NCBI RefSeq assembly: GCF_027172205.1
Contig: NC_070607.1
Location: 754,001-818,000 of the forward strand
Reading direction: 5' to 3'
Source of the DNA: Podarcis raffonei
Taxonomy: Eukaryota; Chordata; Lepidosauria; Squamata; Lacertidae
Length of the DNA stretch: 64,000 bases
In this document: piece after piece, positions 1 through 10,649 of the stretch
Numbering within the stretch: position 1 is the stretch's first letter
Layout: each line of letters starts with the position of its first letter
Position numbers and translations under genes: made by a program
Notes under the pieces: model-generated
The model's database searches: none
Seen by the model: the letters and a program-made list of their open reading frames with translations, nothing else
What the model was told of the DNA's origin: nothing

Positions 1-2046
1 TTCAATTTGTACTGTTTAGCTCCAACTTGTATACCTTGAACCAATTGGTCCCTTCTAATCATGTTTAAAAGCACCTCCAGGACAGATATAAAGAGCAATG
101 GAGAAATTGGGCAACCTTGTCGTGTTCCTTTCTCTATCTTAAATTCTTCTGTCATTACATTATTCACAATTAACTTAGCCTTTTGTTCTGAGTAAATTGC
201 ACCTATACCGTTTTCAAACCCTTGACCAACCCCCATCCCTTGTAGATTTTTCTTCATAAAACTCCAGGAAATGTTGTCGAAGGCTTTCTCTGCGTCCACA
301 AATATAAGAACAGCTTTAGTATTAATGTTCACTTGTAGTTTCTCCAAAATATTAATTATGTTCCTTGTATTGTCAGACAAATGTCCGCTTGATCTTTATG
401 AATTCCTTCTGCTAACACCTTTTTCAATCTTTTAGCCAAAATGTCTGCAAAAATTTTGTAATCCACATTAAGCAAAGATATGGGGCAGTAGTTCTTCAGC
501 TGTGTCTTTTCAGATTCTGTTTTCGGTATAAGCTTCCTTCCATGACTCTGGTGCCCTTTTCCCTTCCAGTATTTCATTGCAGATATCCTTTAAAGGTTGT
601 ATTATCCATTCTTTCAGAGATCTATAGTATCTTGCAGTCAGACCATCCGGTCCTGGTGATTTACCTAATTGCATGTTTTGAATGGCCACTTCTACTTCCT
701 GATCTGTTATTTTATAGTTCAGCATTAGTTTATTTTCTTGAGAGATTTTTTGTAATCCATTTATTTTCAGAAAACGGTCAATGTCTATTTCTTTCTGTGT
801 CTCCTGTGAATATAACTGTTTAAAGTACCTCTGGAAGCACTTTCTGATCTCCACTGGGTTCTGTATGTTCTTTCCTTCCACTTCCAAGTTTGTAATGGTG
901 TTAAGTTTTTGCCTTTTTTTTATTTGCCAGGCCAGCAGTTTCCCACATTTATTTGCCGATTCAAACGTCTTTTGTCTCATCTGCTTAATTTTCCATTCTA
1001 TTTCCTGGTTCATCAATTTCATATATTGTACTTGATGTAACTTTATTTCTTTCAAAATCTCCTGTGACTTTGGATTCGCTCTCAGTTTCTTTTCTCCTTC
1101 CTTAATTTTCTCTAGGATTTTATCTTTTTTCTCATTTTGGAGCCTCTTCTTAATTGCATTCTGTTGTATCAGAAATCCTCTCATGACTGCTTTACTTGCA
1201 TCCCAAATTACTCTTTTTTCAACCGTTGTGTTCATGTTTATCTCGAAATAGTCTCTCAAGGTTTTTTGGGCCTTCTTGGTCACTTCTTCATTTCTGAACA
1301 AAGTATCATTCATCCTCCATCTAAAGGAACCAATTGGTGTCAATTTCAATTCCATCTTTACGGCATTGTGGTCAGAGCAAGTTTTAGGGCAAATTTCCAC
1401 CCTTCTGATCTTTGGAGCGAGCCCTCTAGTTGCCCAAATTTGGTCAATTTTTGTCCATGTCATTTTGGCCTCAGAGAAAAAAGTTCCCTCTCTTTCCAGA
1501 GGGTTCTTCAATCTCCAAGTATCAATCAAGTCTAGAGTGTCTGTCATATCAAAGAAAGTTTTTGGTAATCTTCCATCCTTAGTAACTACCTGTCTGTGCC
1601 TTATCCATGTTTGTAGAAACCACCCCATTCATATCCCCCATCAGAATCATGTTGTGATCCATATAATCCAGTAAAGTCTCGTGTAACTTCTTGAAAAATT
1701 CCGACTTCCCTTCATTTGGTGCATAAATGCCTACAATTAGAAATTTCTCTCCTTGTGGTTGAGTTTCAATTGCTACAAGTCTGCCTTGGTCATCTTTAAA
1801 AACAAATTTTGGTGATAGGTTCTCCTTTGCATAAATTACTACTCCTTGTTTTTTAACTTTGTCTGATGAAATAAATTCTTGTCCCAATCTTTTGTTAATG
1901 AGGATTTTCCTGTGTAGCCTAATCACATGTGTTTCTTGTAAGCAAAGCAAATCCAATTGTTCTTTTTTCAATAAGTGAAAAATTCTGCGTCTCTTCTCAG
2001 GGAAGTTACATCCATTAATATTCCAACTTAATATTTGCAGTGCCAT
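1..2046 (-). pseudogene. L1 ORF2 (endonuclease and start of reverse transcriptase), broken
   Basis: The APE-type endonuclease starts MALQILSWNINGC (2046 leftwards), with the LCLQETH, IVGIYAPN and MGDMNG motifs. The SDHNAV motif follows after a frameshift near 1600. The RT begins with the SPGPDGLTARYY block near 640 and continues through the KNYCPISL, AEKAFDNISW and GTRQGCPISP blocks to the left edge. At least two frameshifts and an in-frame stop prevent translation. The catalytic FADD block and the C-terminal zinc knuckle would lie left of the window. Confidence 0.85.
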
Positions 2047-2053
2047 GATGTGG

Positions 2054-3160
2054 TTACTTTGGTTTCCCTCCAACTGCACCCTGCAGTTGCTCTTCCTCTG
2101 TTGGTTTCACTATATTGTCCAATCCGTAAGATAGTCCTGCTATATCTAGTAATGGCGAGCCTCTTTCCAACACTGATCTTCCATCCAGTACTCCTGGTTC
2201 TTGGCCCAGCTCCCTCTGTAGATCTTCTTCGTATTTATCCAAAAAATTAACTTTGTCTTCCACTGACTTTATCTTTATCTTCTTTCCTTTGTAGCTAAAA
2301 GATAGGCCTTGAGGGAATTCCCACCTGAAGTTAATTCTGTTCTTTCTAAGTGGACCAACCAGGTCACTATAGATCGACCTGAGGTCCAAAAGATATTTCG
2401 GAATGTCCTTAAAGATTTCCACTCTTGACTGTTGTATTACCAGAGACTTCGAGTAGTGCCAGCCCAAGATTTTGTCTCTTTCGTCCTTAGATCAGAGCGT
2501 AATCAAACAATCCTTTATTCTGTTCTTCTCTTTCCTTCCTCCTCTTCCAAGTCTAAAGGCTGACACAATTTTAAATTGCTCTTTATCCAATTCCAACCCC
2601 CAAAAGTCAGCAAATTCCTGGGTAAGAAAGTCTATTAAGCTATCCTTCTCCAGCTCTGGCACCGCTCTAATCCTCAGGTTCGTCTGTTTTTCCTTAAGTT
2701 CAATCATAGACAATTTCAGCTTATGCTCATCCAATTGTTTCTGCAGGTCTGGAATTCCTTCTAATTCCAATTTTGATAATTTAGCATCTACGGCAACGAC
2801 CTTAGTCTCAGCAGCCACTGCCTTTTCCTTAGCTTCCTCTGCAGTTTGCCTTATCTTTTTATTTTCCTCTAGCAATTTCTCAATGGATTCTGTATTTTGC
2901 TTTATGGAAATGACTGCATCATCAACTTTCTTATTGCTTTCATCAACTTTCTTATTGAGTTGTTCCAGCGATTTATTTATCTTACCTAACGCTTCAGCAA
3001 ACAATTGTTCTGAAGACATTACTTTCTTAGATTGTGTTGTGGCAGCTGCAGATGGAGCCGGTGCCAAAGGACCAGGTATTGATGTTCTACGTGTCTGCCA
3101 AGTTTTCCCAGATCTTAGTATTTTGTCCTGAGCTAAGTCTCTCTCTTTACCATCTGCCAT
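2054..3160 (-). pseudogene. L1 ORF1 protein (RNA-binding chaperone), one stop
   Basis: The frame runs 3160 to 2054 (369 codons counting the terminator) and is broken only by a TGA at 2494-2492. The TGA sits where CGA would be expected, so it looks like CpG decay. The N-terminal part is a long charged coiled coil (repeated NKKVDESNKKVDD-type heptads, about residues 50-150). An RRM-like segment follows, with the NLRIRAVPE motif near residue 180, and then a basic C-terminal domain. This is the standard order for vertebrate L1 ORF1p, which trimerises on L1 RNA. The stop codon lies only 8 bases before the ORF2 ATG at 2046. Confidence 0.85.
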
Positions 3161-3333
3161 AACAGTTAAGGAATTCCAAGGTCAGTCTCACAGTCTCTTG
3201 TAAATGGAAAATTCCCCTACTCCAACTTGACAGTTGCAAAAACTTCCTCTGGGGGGAGATAGTTACAATGTATTCTTGCAACTATCCAAAGTTTCCTTCT
3301 TTTAATAATTACAAAGTTTCCTTGTTGAAGGAA

Positions 3334-3610
3334 ATGAGGGAAAGTAAAATTATACTATGATAAGATAAATTAATGGTTAAAAATTGGGGAAAGATGGAAT
3401 GGATTTGCTGAAATAATTAATTGAAGTAGAATACAAAAAAGGGAGGCGGGAGGAAGTCAAAGAAACAAGCAAATGAAGTTAAGTTAATAAGGTTTATTGT
3501 TTGTTTGTGTATTTTCTTTTTTGTCGTTTGATTGTTTTTGTTTTTTCTTGTTTTCTTTTTTCTCTTTTGTTGTATTTTTAAAACTTTAATAAACATTATT
3601 ATAAAAAAAG
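3334..3610 (+). mobile_element. L1 3' UTR with poly(A), plus orientation
   Basis: An A/G-rich then T-rich tail ends in TTTAATAAACATTATTATAAAAAAAG. The order of blocks (a 'ggatttgctgaa' block, 'gaatacaaaaaaggga', T-rich tract, AATAAA-like end) matches the 3' UTR of the L1 at 27931-31367 read on its own strand. It therefore belongs to an L1 of the same group but in the opposite orientation to 1-3333. Confidence 0.75.
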
Positions 3611-3617
3611 TAATTAC

Positions 3618-4057
3618 TTAGATTTTTGGAATGCAGGGGGGTTTCCTGAGGACTGGTGTTACCATGGCCTCCTTCAAGCAGGCAGGAACCAGCCCCTCTT
3701 GCAAAGAGCCATTAACCACCTCCCTGGCCCGGCCAGCTGTCCCCCTCCTGCTAGTTCTTATCAGCCAATAGGGACAAGGGTCCAGAGTGCAAGTGGCCAC
3801 CCTGATTGATCCAAGCACCTTGCCCATGTCCTTTGGCCATTCTAATTGAAACTCTTCCAATACTACAGGGCTAGACAATGCTCACAGCAGCCCCTGAGAT
3901 TCATCTGCTAAAGCAGCAGAGTCAAGGTGCTGGCAGAAGCAAACAATTTTATCCTCAAAATGCCTTGCAAACAAGTCACAGTGAGCTACCATCAGTTCTG
4001 TCACCTCCTTGGGGCCAAAGTGTAAAACACATGGTACTAACCAGAAAAGCTCTACTG
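3618..4057 (-). mobile_element. L2-clade LINE fragment (RT N-terminal part), decayed
   Basis: Minus-strand translation gives blocks such as TLDPCPYWLIR, REVVNGSLQEG and LKEAMVTPVL. These align with TCPLDPCPSWLIRA, DIINVSLGTG and LKEAVVRPLL of the long L2 ORF at 22520-24253. Several frame changes mark it as old. The same LINE appears to resume right of the hAT-like insertion (from 4296 to about 4425). Confidence 0.7.
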
Positions 4058-4287
4058 CAGGGGTCAGCAAGGTTTATTTTGCCTGGGCCAGATCGGTCCC
4101 ACGGAAATCCCTCCATGAGCCGGATTGCGTGTGCGCGTCTGTGCAGTGGAAGTGAGTCCCCATGCTGTGCTGTGCCAGTTTAGCGCAGCGTGCGATCGAG
4201 TACCTCAATTCAGGGGTGGCTCATGGGCTGGTCAAATGACCTCCACGGGCCACTTCCAGCCCATGGGCCTTAGGTTGCTGACCCCAG
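4058..4287. mobile_element. hAT-like MITE with 8-bp target duplication
   Basis: The ends are inverted (CAGGGGTCAGCAAGG at left, GGTTGCTGACCCCAG at right), and the 8-bp sequence ctctactg is repeated exactly on both sides (4050-4057 and 4288-4295). It is 230 bp long with no coding capacity. An 8-bp duplication with CAGGGG-type ends is the hAT signature. It interrupts an L2 fragment. Confidence 0.85.
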
Positions 4288-4295
4288 CTCTACTG

Positions 4296-4425
4296 GATGG
4301 CACACAAAGTAACACCCCCCCACCTACCATATCAGGACAGACTTGAGAATTGGAGAGGGGGAGTTGACTGTGGTTTATAGGGATTCTCCCTGTCCAGTTG
4401 GGGGGAATCTAGAGTGTGCATTCCT
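4296..4425 (-). mobile_element. probable continuation of the L2 fragment right of the hAT insertion
   Basis: The reading direction and composition continue those of the L2 piece at 3618-4057 once the hAT-like insert is discounted. The boundary at about 4425 is a guess from where the similarity fades. Confidence 0.4.
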
Positions 4426-4504
4426 GGCCACTGGCGGAGGAAAGGGAGTGTGGAGGGAGCAGACCGCCCCCAGCACTACTATTCCAGCAGGGTGCCATCG
4501 TAGA

Positions 4505-4660
4505 GTGCCCCCCCCGGACACGCACCACGTGCACCCCTGCGCTGGACACCACACCCCCAGGACGCATGCCACGCCTCTGGGGATGGTGTGCCATGCCCTC
4601 GGGATGCGCGCCACGCCCCCTGGGGCACCAGCCACGGCCCCACCTGCTCTCTGCCCCCGG
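4505..4660. repeat. degenerate GC-rich minisatellite
   Basis: A unit of roughly 18-26 bp of the type ACGCRCCACGCCCCTGGGG recurs about six times (acgcaccacgtgcacccc, acgcatgccacgcctctgggg, atgcgcgccacgccccctgggg and others). It makes several long but meaningless open frames on both strands. A short GAG-rich run follows at about 4792-4812. Confidence 0.6.
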
Positions 4661-4872
4661 TAGCAGAGCATGCAGCTTCACCAGTGTTCGTGGCATTGGG
4701 CAATTGGGACAGATTAAGGATTCTGCTGGTTTACTGCCCACCTCACTGCCCAGCAGCCCCCCTGCCTGAGTTGATGGAGCTGACCTCGGTGGTGAGGAGG
4801 AGGAGGAGGAGGCGACTGGCTCTGGGATGGCTCAGGACTTCATGGCTGCCATGACAACCGTGAGTTATGTGA

Positions 4873-6400
4873 TCATAGAATCATAGAGTTGGAAGAGACC
4901 ACAAGGGCCATCGAGTCCAACCCCCTGCCAAGCAGGAAACACCATCAGAGCACTCCTGACATATGGTTGTCAAACCTCTGCTTAAAGACCTCCAAAGAAG
5001 GAGACTCCACCACACTCCTTGGCAGCAAATTCCACTGTCGAACAGCTCTTACTGTCAGGAAGTTCTTCCTAATGTTTAGGTGGAATCTTCTTTCCTGCAG
5101 TTTGGATCCATTGCTCCGTGTCCGCTTCTCTGGAGCAGCAGAAAACAACCTTTCTCCCTCCTCTATGTGACATCCTTTTATATATTTGAACATGGCTATC
5201 ATATCACCCCTTAACCACCTCTTCTCCAGGCTAAACATGCCCAGCTCCCTTAGCCGTTCCTCATAAGGCATCGTTTCCAGGCCTTTGACCATTTTGGTTG
5301 CCCTCCTCTGGACACGTTCCAGTTTGTCAGTCCTTCTTGAACTGTGGCGCCCAGAACTGGACACAGTACTACAGGTGAGGTCTGACCAGAGCAGAATACA
5401 GTGGCACTATTACTTCCCTTGATCTAGATGCTATACTCCTATTGATGCAGCCCAGAATTGCATTGGCTTTTTTAGCTGCCGCGTCACACTGTTGCCTCAT
5501 GTCTAGTTTGTGGTCAACCAAGACTCCTAGATCCTTTTCACATGTACTGCTCTCAAGCCAGGTGTCACCCATCTTGTATTTGTGCCTCTCATTTTTTTTG
5601 CCCAAGTGCAATACTTTACATTTCTCCCTGTTAAAATTCATCTTGTTTGTTTTGGCCCAGTTCTCCAATCTGTCAAGGTCGTTTTGAAGTGTGATCCAGT
5701 TACAAATCCACCGAGTGGTAGCATAGTCAAGACCGCATTTTACCAGCTTCTTTACAAGAATATCATGGGGCACCTTGTCAAATGCCTTGCTGAAATCAAG
5801 GTAGGCTACATCCACTGCGTTCCCTTCATCTACCAGGCTTGTAATTCTGTCAAAAAACGAGATCAGGTTGGTCTGACATGACTTATTTTTCAGAAATCCA
5901 TGCTGACTATTGGTGATCACAGCATTCCTTTCTAGGTGCTCACAGACTGTTTGCTTAATGATCTGCTCCAGAATCTTCCCTGGTATTGATGTCAGACTGA
6001 CTGGGCGGTAATTATTTGGGTCCTCTCTTTTCCCCTTTTTGAAAATAGGGACAACATTTGCCCTCCTCCAGTCTGCCGGGACTTCGCCTGTTCTCCAGGA
6101 ATTCTCAAAGATGACTGCCAGTGGTTCTGAGATCACATCTGCCAGTTCTTTTAATACTCTTGGATGCAGTTCATCTGGCCCTGGAGACTTGAATACATCT
6201 AAACTAGCCAAGTATTTTTGTACTATCTCCTTAGTTATTCTGGGCTGTGTTTCCTCTGCTGAATCATTTGCTCCAAATTCTTCAGGTCGGGCATTTTTTT
6301 TCTTTATCGGAGAAGACTGAGGCAAAGAAGGCATTGAGGAGTTCAGCCCTTTCTGTGTCCCCTGTTTGCATTTCACCATCTTCTCCTCTGAGTGACTCCA
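4873..6400 (-). mobile_element. CR1 LINE fragment (RT and 3' end), internally deleted
   Basis: The 3' terminus lies at about 4873, where the repeated octamer-like tail atcatagaatcatagag is typical of CR1. Reading leftwards from 6400, the RT blocks are KSPGPDELHPRVLKEL, VPIFKKGKREDPNNYRPVSL, LDFSKAFDKVPHD and then, after a deletion near 5690, [50 protein letters not shown] and [11 protein letters not shown]. The deletion removed the catalytic YADD palm segment, so the copy cannot be active. Its 3' part is closely similar to the CR1 at 26524-27283. Confidence 0.92.
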
Positions 6401-6419
6401 GTGATGTGTGAGGGAGAGG

Positions 6420-7440
6420 GAGATTTCTCTATCAACTTTTCCCATGGCATGCATAGTTTTATGAATCATGTCCCCTCTTAGTCTCTTTTCTATAAACCAA
6501 ATTATCTCAAACACTGCAGCCTTCCCTTTGTGCCATCCCCTTGATCTTCTATTGATCATTTTTGTGCCCCTTTTCTGAACCTTTTCCAACTCTACAATAT
6601 CCTTATTGAGGTGAAGCAACCAGAAATGTACACAGCATTCCAAATGTGGTCAAACCACAGATTTGTATAATGGCATTCCAGTATCAGCAGTTTTATTGTC
6701 CAATCCTTTCCTAATTATCCCTGGCATGGAATTTGCCCTTTTCACAGCGGCCAGATGCTCACTGAGTTGACACCTCCAACAAGCTATACTAGGATTCCTG
6801 GTAAGTCAGCACTGGCTCAGACCCTATGAATGTATAATTAATGTGAAATTAAGAGTTTGGGGTTTGGGGTTTTTTTTGAGCCGAAATGCATCCTTCTACA
6901 CTTTTTAAATAATGAATTGCATTTGCCATTTCCCCACCCATTCACTCAGTTTTGAGAGGTCCTTTTGGAGCTCTTCACAATCTCTACTTGTTTTAATGAC
7001 TCAGAACATTTTAGAGTCATCAGCAAACTTGACTACCTCATCCCTAACTCTTGATAATTTATGATCAAGTTAAAAAGCACAGGTCTCAATAACAATCCTT
7101 AGGGAACCCCATTCTATGATGGCTAAGCTTGCTTTTGTTAGGTACCTTGTTGGATGTTTCTTGAGAGACCAAGTACACTGTGTCTCCCATGTCACCTCTG
7201 TCGATATGCTTGTTGACACTCTCAAAAAGCTCCAATAGGTTCGTGAGAAGAAGCCATGCTGGCTCTGCTTCAGTAAGTCTTCTATATTATTTTATCCTTA
7301 ACAAGACTTTCCACTGGTTTTCCGGGGACAGGTGTCAAACTAACCAACCTTTAATTTCTAGGACGCCCATGGTTTCCTTTTTAAAAACTGGTGTTCCATT
7401 GGTTCCTTTCTAGTTCTCAGGTATGACTGGTTGGAGTTCA
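6420..7440 (-). mobile_element. older, strongly decayed CR1-like LINE fragment
   Basis: Minus-strand translation near 6643-6550 gives CCVHFWLLHLNKDIVELEKVQKRGTKMI, the diverged equivalent of [28 protein letters not shown] in younger CR1. Further RT pieces can be traced to about 7400, with many stops and frameshifts. Divergence is far greater than in the adjacent 4873-6400 copy, so the two are separate insertions of different age. Confidence 0.6.
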
Positions 7441-7459
7441 GGTATGCAAGATCTAACCA

Positions 7460-8075
7460 CTTGGCTTCTTAGAGCTATTTTCAAAAGTGCTCTTTTTCTT
7501 TGACATCAAGTCATCAAGTTGTAAGAAAGTTTTAAGAAACCTCTGCAAATCATTGCCAGCTTGTTCTACTGTGCATTTTTGTTGTGGATGTTCATTGTAA
7601 GGTTTTGATGAAATGCTTTTATTGTTGCTGCTATTCCAATCTCTGGTTCCTGGCACCATCTAGTGGCTAAAATAAAGTAAATCCCTGCAGGGCGTAAGCA
7701 TCTGAGTATGGTTGGGCTAAGAATACTTGTGAAGGATTTCATGGTGCAATAATGCAGGGTTATAACTGAGTGTGCAACCGGGTCTTTGGATATTTTATCA
7801 GAAAGGGCTTCTGCATGGCTTCAGATAGACCAATCAACAGCTGGAAGCTATCCGTGCCAGAGACTCTTAAGTAGGTTTGTCTCTCAGCCCTGTATTCCCA
7901 CTATCAAGTAGCTGCACAGGGCTTTAATTTGAGACAAGAGTTGGGAAGGCCTGCTCTGGAAGATGGCACCCTTCTTAACAATGAACCACCACATCCTGGA
8001 GGGTGGGTTTTCTAGGCAGGCTTAAGACTCGCTGGATCTTTGGTCAACTGTTAAAAGTTTTGAAGCTGGACCCTG
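7460..8075. other. intergenic, nothing recognised
   Basis: AT-moderate unique-looking sequence. No open frame resembling a gene and no repeat I can name. Confidence 0.5.
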
Positions 8076-8329
8076 GAGCCAGTGTGGTGTAGTGATTAAG
8101 AGCGGTGGATTCGTAATCTGGTGAACTGGGTTTGTGTCTCTGCTCCCCCACTTGCAGCTGCTGCCTTGGGCTAGTCACACTTCTCTGAAGTCTCTCAGCC
8201 TCACAGAGTGTTTGTTGTGGGGGAGGAAGGGAAAAGAGAGTGTTAGCTGCTTTGAGACTCCTTTGGGTAGTGATAAAACGGGAAATCAAATCCAAACTCT
8301 TCTTCTTCTTCTTCTTCTTCTTCTTCTTC
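8076..8329 (+). mobile_element. tRNA-derived SINE with (CTT)n tail
   Basis: The head gagccagtgtggtgtagtg is followed by a B-box-like gaactgggtttg. The body 'tctctgaagtctctcagcctcacagagtgtttgttgtgggggagg' comes next, and the element ends in a CTT run of ten units (about 8300-8329). The same family is at 40459-40702, and a decayed relative is at 45322-45428. I cannot attach a family name with certainty. Confidence 0.85.
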
Positions 8330-8620
8330 AACAACTGTCAGTATAATCCGGGCAAGTATTCTTTGGTGAGAAAACCACAGCAGAGATTTAAAATAACAAA
8401 ACACACAGCAATGGAAAGCATTGAAATATACATCAGTCAGAAAGGTTGCACCTGCAGTAAAACTTGGCTTAGTTCCAAAGTGGTGAAAATTCCTAAATTA
8501 TTGGTATAAGGAATTCAAGAGTGGCTGAAAAGTGGCAGACTGAGCAACCAGCTCAGATCTCCTCACACCTTGGGTTTCACAGGTAGACTGGGAGAGAACA
8601 ATGGCCTGGTTACTTACGGT

Positions 8621-8796
8621 TACAGATAGGCAGCCGTGTTGGTCTGCCATAGTCAAAACAAAAAATTTTTTTTCCTTCCAGTAGCACCTTAAAGACTTAG
8701 GTATCTGAAGAAGTGTGCATGCACACGAAAGCTCATACCAAGAACTAACTTAGTTGGTCTTTAAGGTGCTAATGGAAGGAAACATTTTTTTTTGTT
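8621..8796 (+). mobile_element. small Penelope-like insertion with hammerhead-like core
   Basis: A 176-bp insertion bounded by a perfect 15-bp duplication, ctggttacttacggt (8606-8620 and 8797-8811). The interior carries inverted arms: ccttccagtagcaccttaaag at left, ctttaaggtgctaatggaagg at right. Between them, 8700-8739 reads GGTAT-CTGAAGA-stem-GAAA-GCTC-ATACC, the order of a hammerhead ribozyme core. Penelope-like retroelements are known to carry minimal hammerheads and often insert with inverted ends. There is no coding capacity. Confidence 0.65.
8700..8739 (+). ncRNA. hammerhead-ribozyme-like motif
   Basis: CTGAAGA at 8705-8711 matches the conserved CUGANGA. 8712-8726 contains the self-complementary gtgtgcatgcacac (stem II), and GAAA follows at 8727-8730. 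GGTAT (8700-8704) pairs with ATACC (8735-8739) as stem I, leaving TC just before it as the possible UH cleavage site. Stem III is almost absent, as reported for Penelope-type minimal hammerheads. Whether it cleaves is unknown. Confidence 0.5.
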
Positions 8797-8811
8797 CTGG
8801 TTACTTACGGT

Positions 8812-9600
8812 ACATCCTCCCAAAGTGAAGGGAAGTTGACCCAGCTAAGTCTGGCAAGACAACTTACTGCATGGTATCAACCCCTTCCTGCATTAATTAG
8901 ACTAACGCATGTTGGTTATATGAGACTGGTTATCCCACACTATCAAATTCCTATTATGCTGCCTCTTAAAAGTTTTGACCTTCTGTTTCTGAATTCCTAG
9001 TATTTCCACTTTAAGTGAGACAGCAACATGAATTCACACCTTTTCACTTAATCTGTTTGCATCTAGAACATGGATATCTCTCAAGCAGAAGTTTCACACT
9101 CTGCTGACCTCACTAGTACCTTAATAGTCCAATTCAAGAGGTGAAAGTAGAGGTAATAAAAAAAATGAAAACTCATTAAAGCTCCAGGGCTTGATGGCTC
9201 GAACTACTTGTTTTACAAGGCATTTCATAAAGAATGAACTCCTTGGCTTACCATGCTATTTTATAATGGGGGAACTATTCAATCCTCAATATTTGGAGAA
9301 AACAGAAAATTATAGTTTTACGTGACTGGGCAAAGACCTTACTCCAGTGGGGTCCTATATTGCACTCATCAGTTAAGATACCAAATTACTATTAGCTGTA
9401 CTGGCTATATGGTTAATGTTCCTTTTCTGGATCACACAGACTTTCCTGAGATTGACAAGTAAGTGTGCTCAATATTAAGAACAGGAGGCTCAATCAAGTG
9501 GCCTCTATTATAGATTGCTGTAAGGATTACTTACAGGATTACTGAGTGCAATATAAATATGATATTGATATTGAATTATTTCTGCTTGATTCCAAGGCTG
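8812..9600. other. intergenic, nothing recognised
   Basis: No gene-like frame. The stretch near 9130-9260 has weak similarity to LINE RT linker sequence (phrases equivalent to 'KAPGLDG'), too decayed to classify. Confidence 0.4.
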
Positions 9601-9619
9601 TGGCTGTGGGAGAAGCAAT

Positions 9620-9790
9620 ACCTTCTTAGGGTGTTACTGCTGTGAGACCCTCCATCATAGGCTCAAGTTGTGTGGATGTGTAAATAAACCATATATCCTG
9701 AAGACACCACTGTCATGCTGAGGAAACTGATCCCTGGAATCATGCACCACTCAAACATTGGGGTGGCATGTGACATTATTCTCCTGTAGG
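9620..9790 (+). other. LTR-tail-like fragment (fossil), copy A
   Basis: A segment with tgtgtaaataaaccatatatcctgaagac followed by about 90 bp. It has a diverged relative at 12320-12460. An AATAAA-type signal followed by a short U5-like end suggests the tail of an old LTR. No internal region is recognisable. Confidence 0.3.
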
Positions 9791-10199
9791 AGAATGTAGG
9801 TTGCCAGGTTTACAGAACAGGGAAGATGAACCCCAGGGGAGAAGGAGAAGGCACAGTTCCAAAAGTTACCTCTTTACAGCTGCTGCAGTAGTCCCATCCA
9901 TAGTCAATTTGTGATAGGGTTAAAGCATAGCATATACAGATAAACCGATTACAGAAGTAGCTGCTCAGTATCCTAATGACATTGGCTAAACTGTAGAAGT
10001 CCATTGATTTTCTCTCATCAGCAGAAAAGTGAAGCAAAAAGACGATTTAACTCATGATCAGTGCATGCTCTACCCGTGATTTTCTGCCAAGTTAAACAGT
10101 TGCAGGGTGATTTCATGGGAGGATCTCATGATAATGTTTTTGGGGATTAGAATGCTGCCTTTATTTGTTCACTCCATGAGCAATTAAGGTGATGGCTAA

Positions 10200-10262
10200 T
10201 CCAAACAAGGTCTACTCAGAAGTAAATCCTATTGAATTCAATGGGGCTTACTGGTGGGGTTG
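10200..10262 (+). repeat. short palindromic-core repeat (ctcagaagtaa / ttgaattcaatgggg)
   Basis: The segment ctactcagaagtaaatcc-tattgaattcaatggggcttac is one of five dispersed diverged copies in the window. The others are near 16425, 18705, 25375 and 43570. The core attgaattcaat is a perfect palindrome. It is non-coding and I do not know its family. Confidence 0.6.
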
Positions 10263-10360
10263 CAATTTCAAGTAGCCTTAGAAATCAAAGGAAAGTGGTT
10301 TTCTATATCCGTCTTGGACAAGTGATGCCTTTTATTCAGGCTTAAATCATTCTTGATTCC

Positions 10361-10415
10361 TGCATTGCAGGACTAGATGATGCACGAGGTCACTTTCAAC
10401 TCTACAATTCTATGA
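10361..10415 (+). mobile_element. CR1 3'-end remnant
   Basis: cctgcattgcaggactagatgatgcacgagg...caattctatgactc is the diverged 3' terminus of a CR1 LINE in plus orientation. It is followed by an ATTC microsatellite (10417-10438). Confidence 0.6.
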
Positions 10416-10416
10416 C

Positions 10417-10438
10417 TCATTCATTCATTCATTCATTC
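10417..10438. repeat. (ATTC)n microsatellite
   Basis: About five ATTC units directly after a CR1 3' end. Confidence 0.9.
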
Positions 10439-10497
10439 AAAATGGTATCCCACCTTTTGACCTTCTCCAAAGGCAGCACCTTCCACATACACTAGAG

Positions 10498-10623
10498 CAG
10501 GCTTCCTCAAACTTGGCCCTCCAGATGTTTTGAGACTACAATTCCCATCATCCCTGATCACTAGCTAGGGATCATGGGAGTTGTAGGCCAAAACATCTGG
10601 AGGGCCAAGTTTGAGGAAGCCTG
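10498..10623. mobile_element. palindromic hAT-like MITE, copy 1 (126 bp)
   Basis: Nearly the whole element is an inverted repeat: CAGGCTTCCTCAAACTTGG at left, CCAAGTTTGAGGAAGCCTG at right. It shares the inner block 'ccagatgtttt...actacaattcccatcatccct' with copies at 13002-13137, 15731-15866 and 47549-47684. The flanks cactagag and ccctagag match at 7 of 8 positions. Confidence 0.9.
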
Positions 10624-10649
10624 CCCTAGAGCATATGGAGCTCAAGTAA

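Larger units (their letters stand above)
1..3333 (-). mobile_element. L1 LINE, 5' UTR, ORF1 and 5' part of ORF2; runs off the left edge
   Basis: Read on the minus strand this is the start of a vertebrate L1. ORF1 begins at 3160 and is followed by ORF2 from 2046, which enters the reverse transcriptase and continues past base 1. About 170 bp of leader lies 5' of ORF1 (3161-3333). Coding capacity is interrupted by one in-frame stop in ORF1 and by frameshifts in ORF2 near 1600 and 560, plus a stop near 420, so this copy is dead. It abuts, head to head, an L1 3' UTR in the opposite orientation (3334-3610). The protein is closely similar to that of the L1 at 27931-31367, which points to the same subfamily. 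Confidence 0.93.

Noticed and set aside
2472-3131. 219-codon plus-strand frame rich in Ser/Leu/Phe
   Set aside because: It is the antisense of the L1 ORF1 coiled coil; the minus strand carries the recognisable protein.
8076-8150. Possible tRNA gene
   Set aside because: The tRNA-like head belongs to a SINE; the cloverleaf is incomplete and the unit recurs at 40459 with a SINE body.
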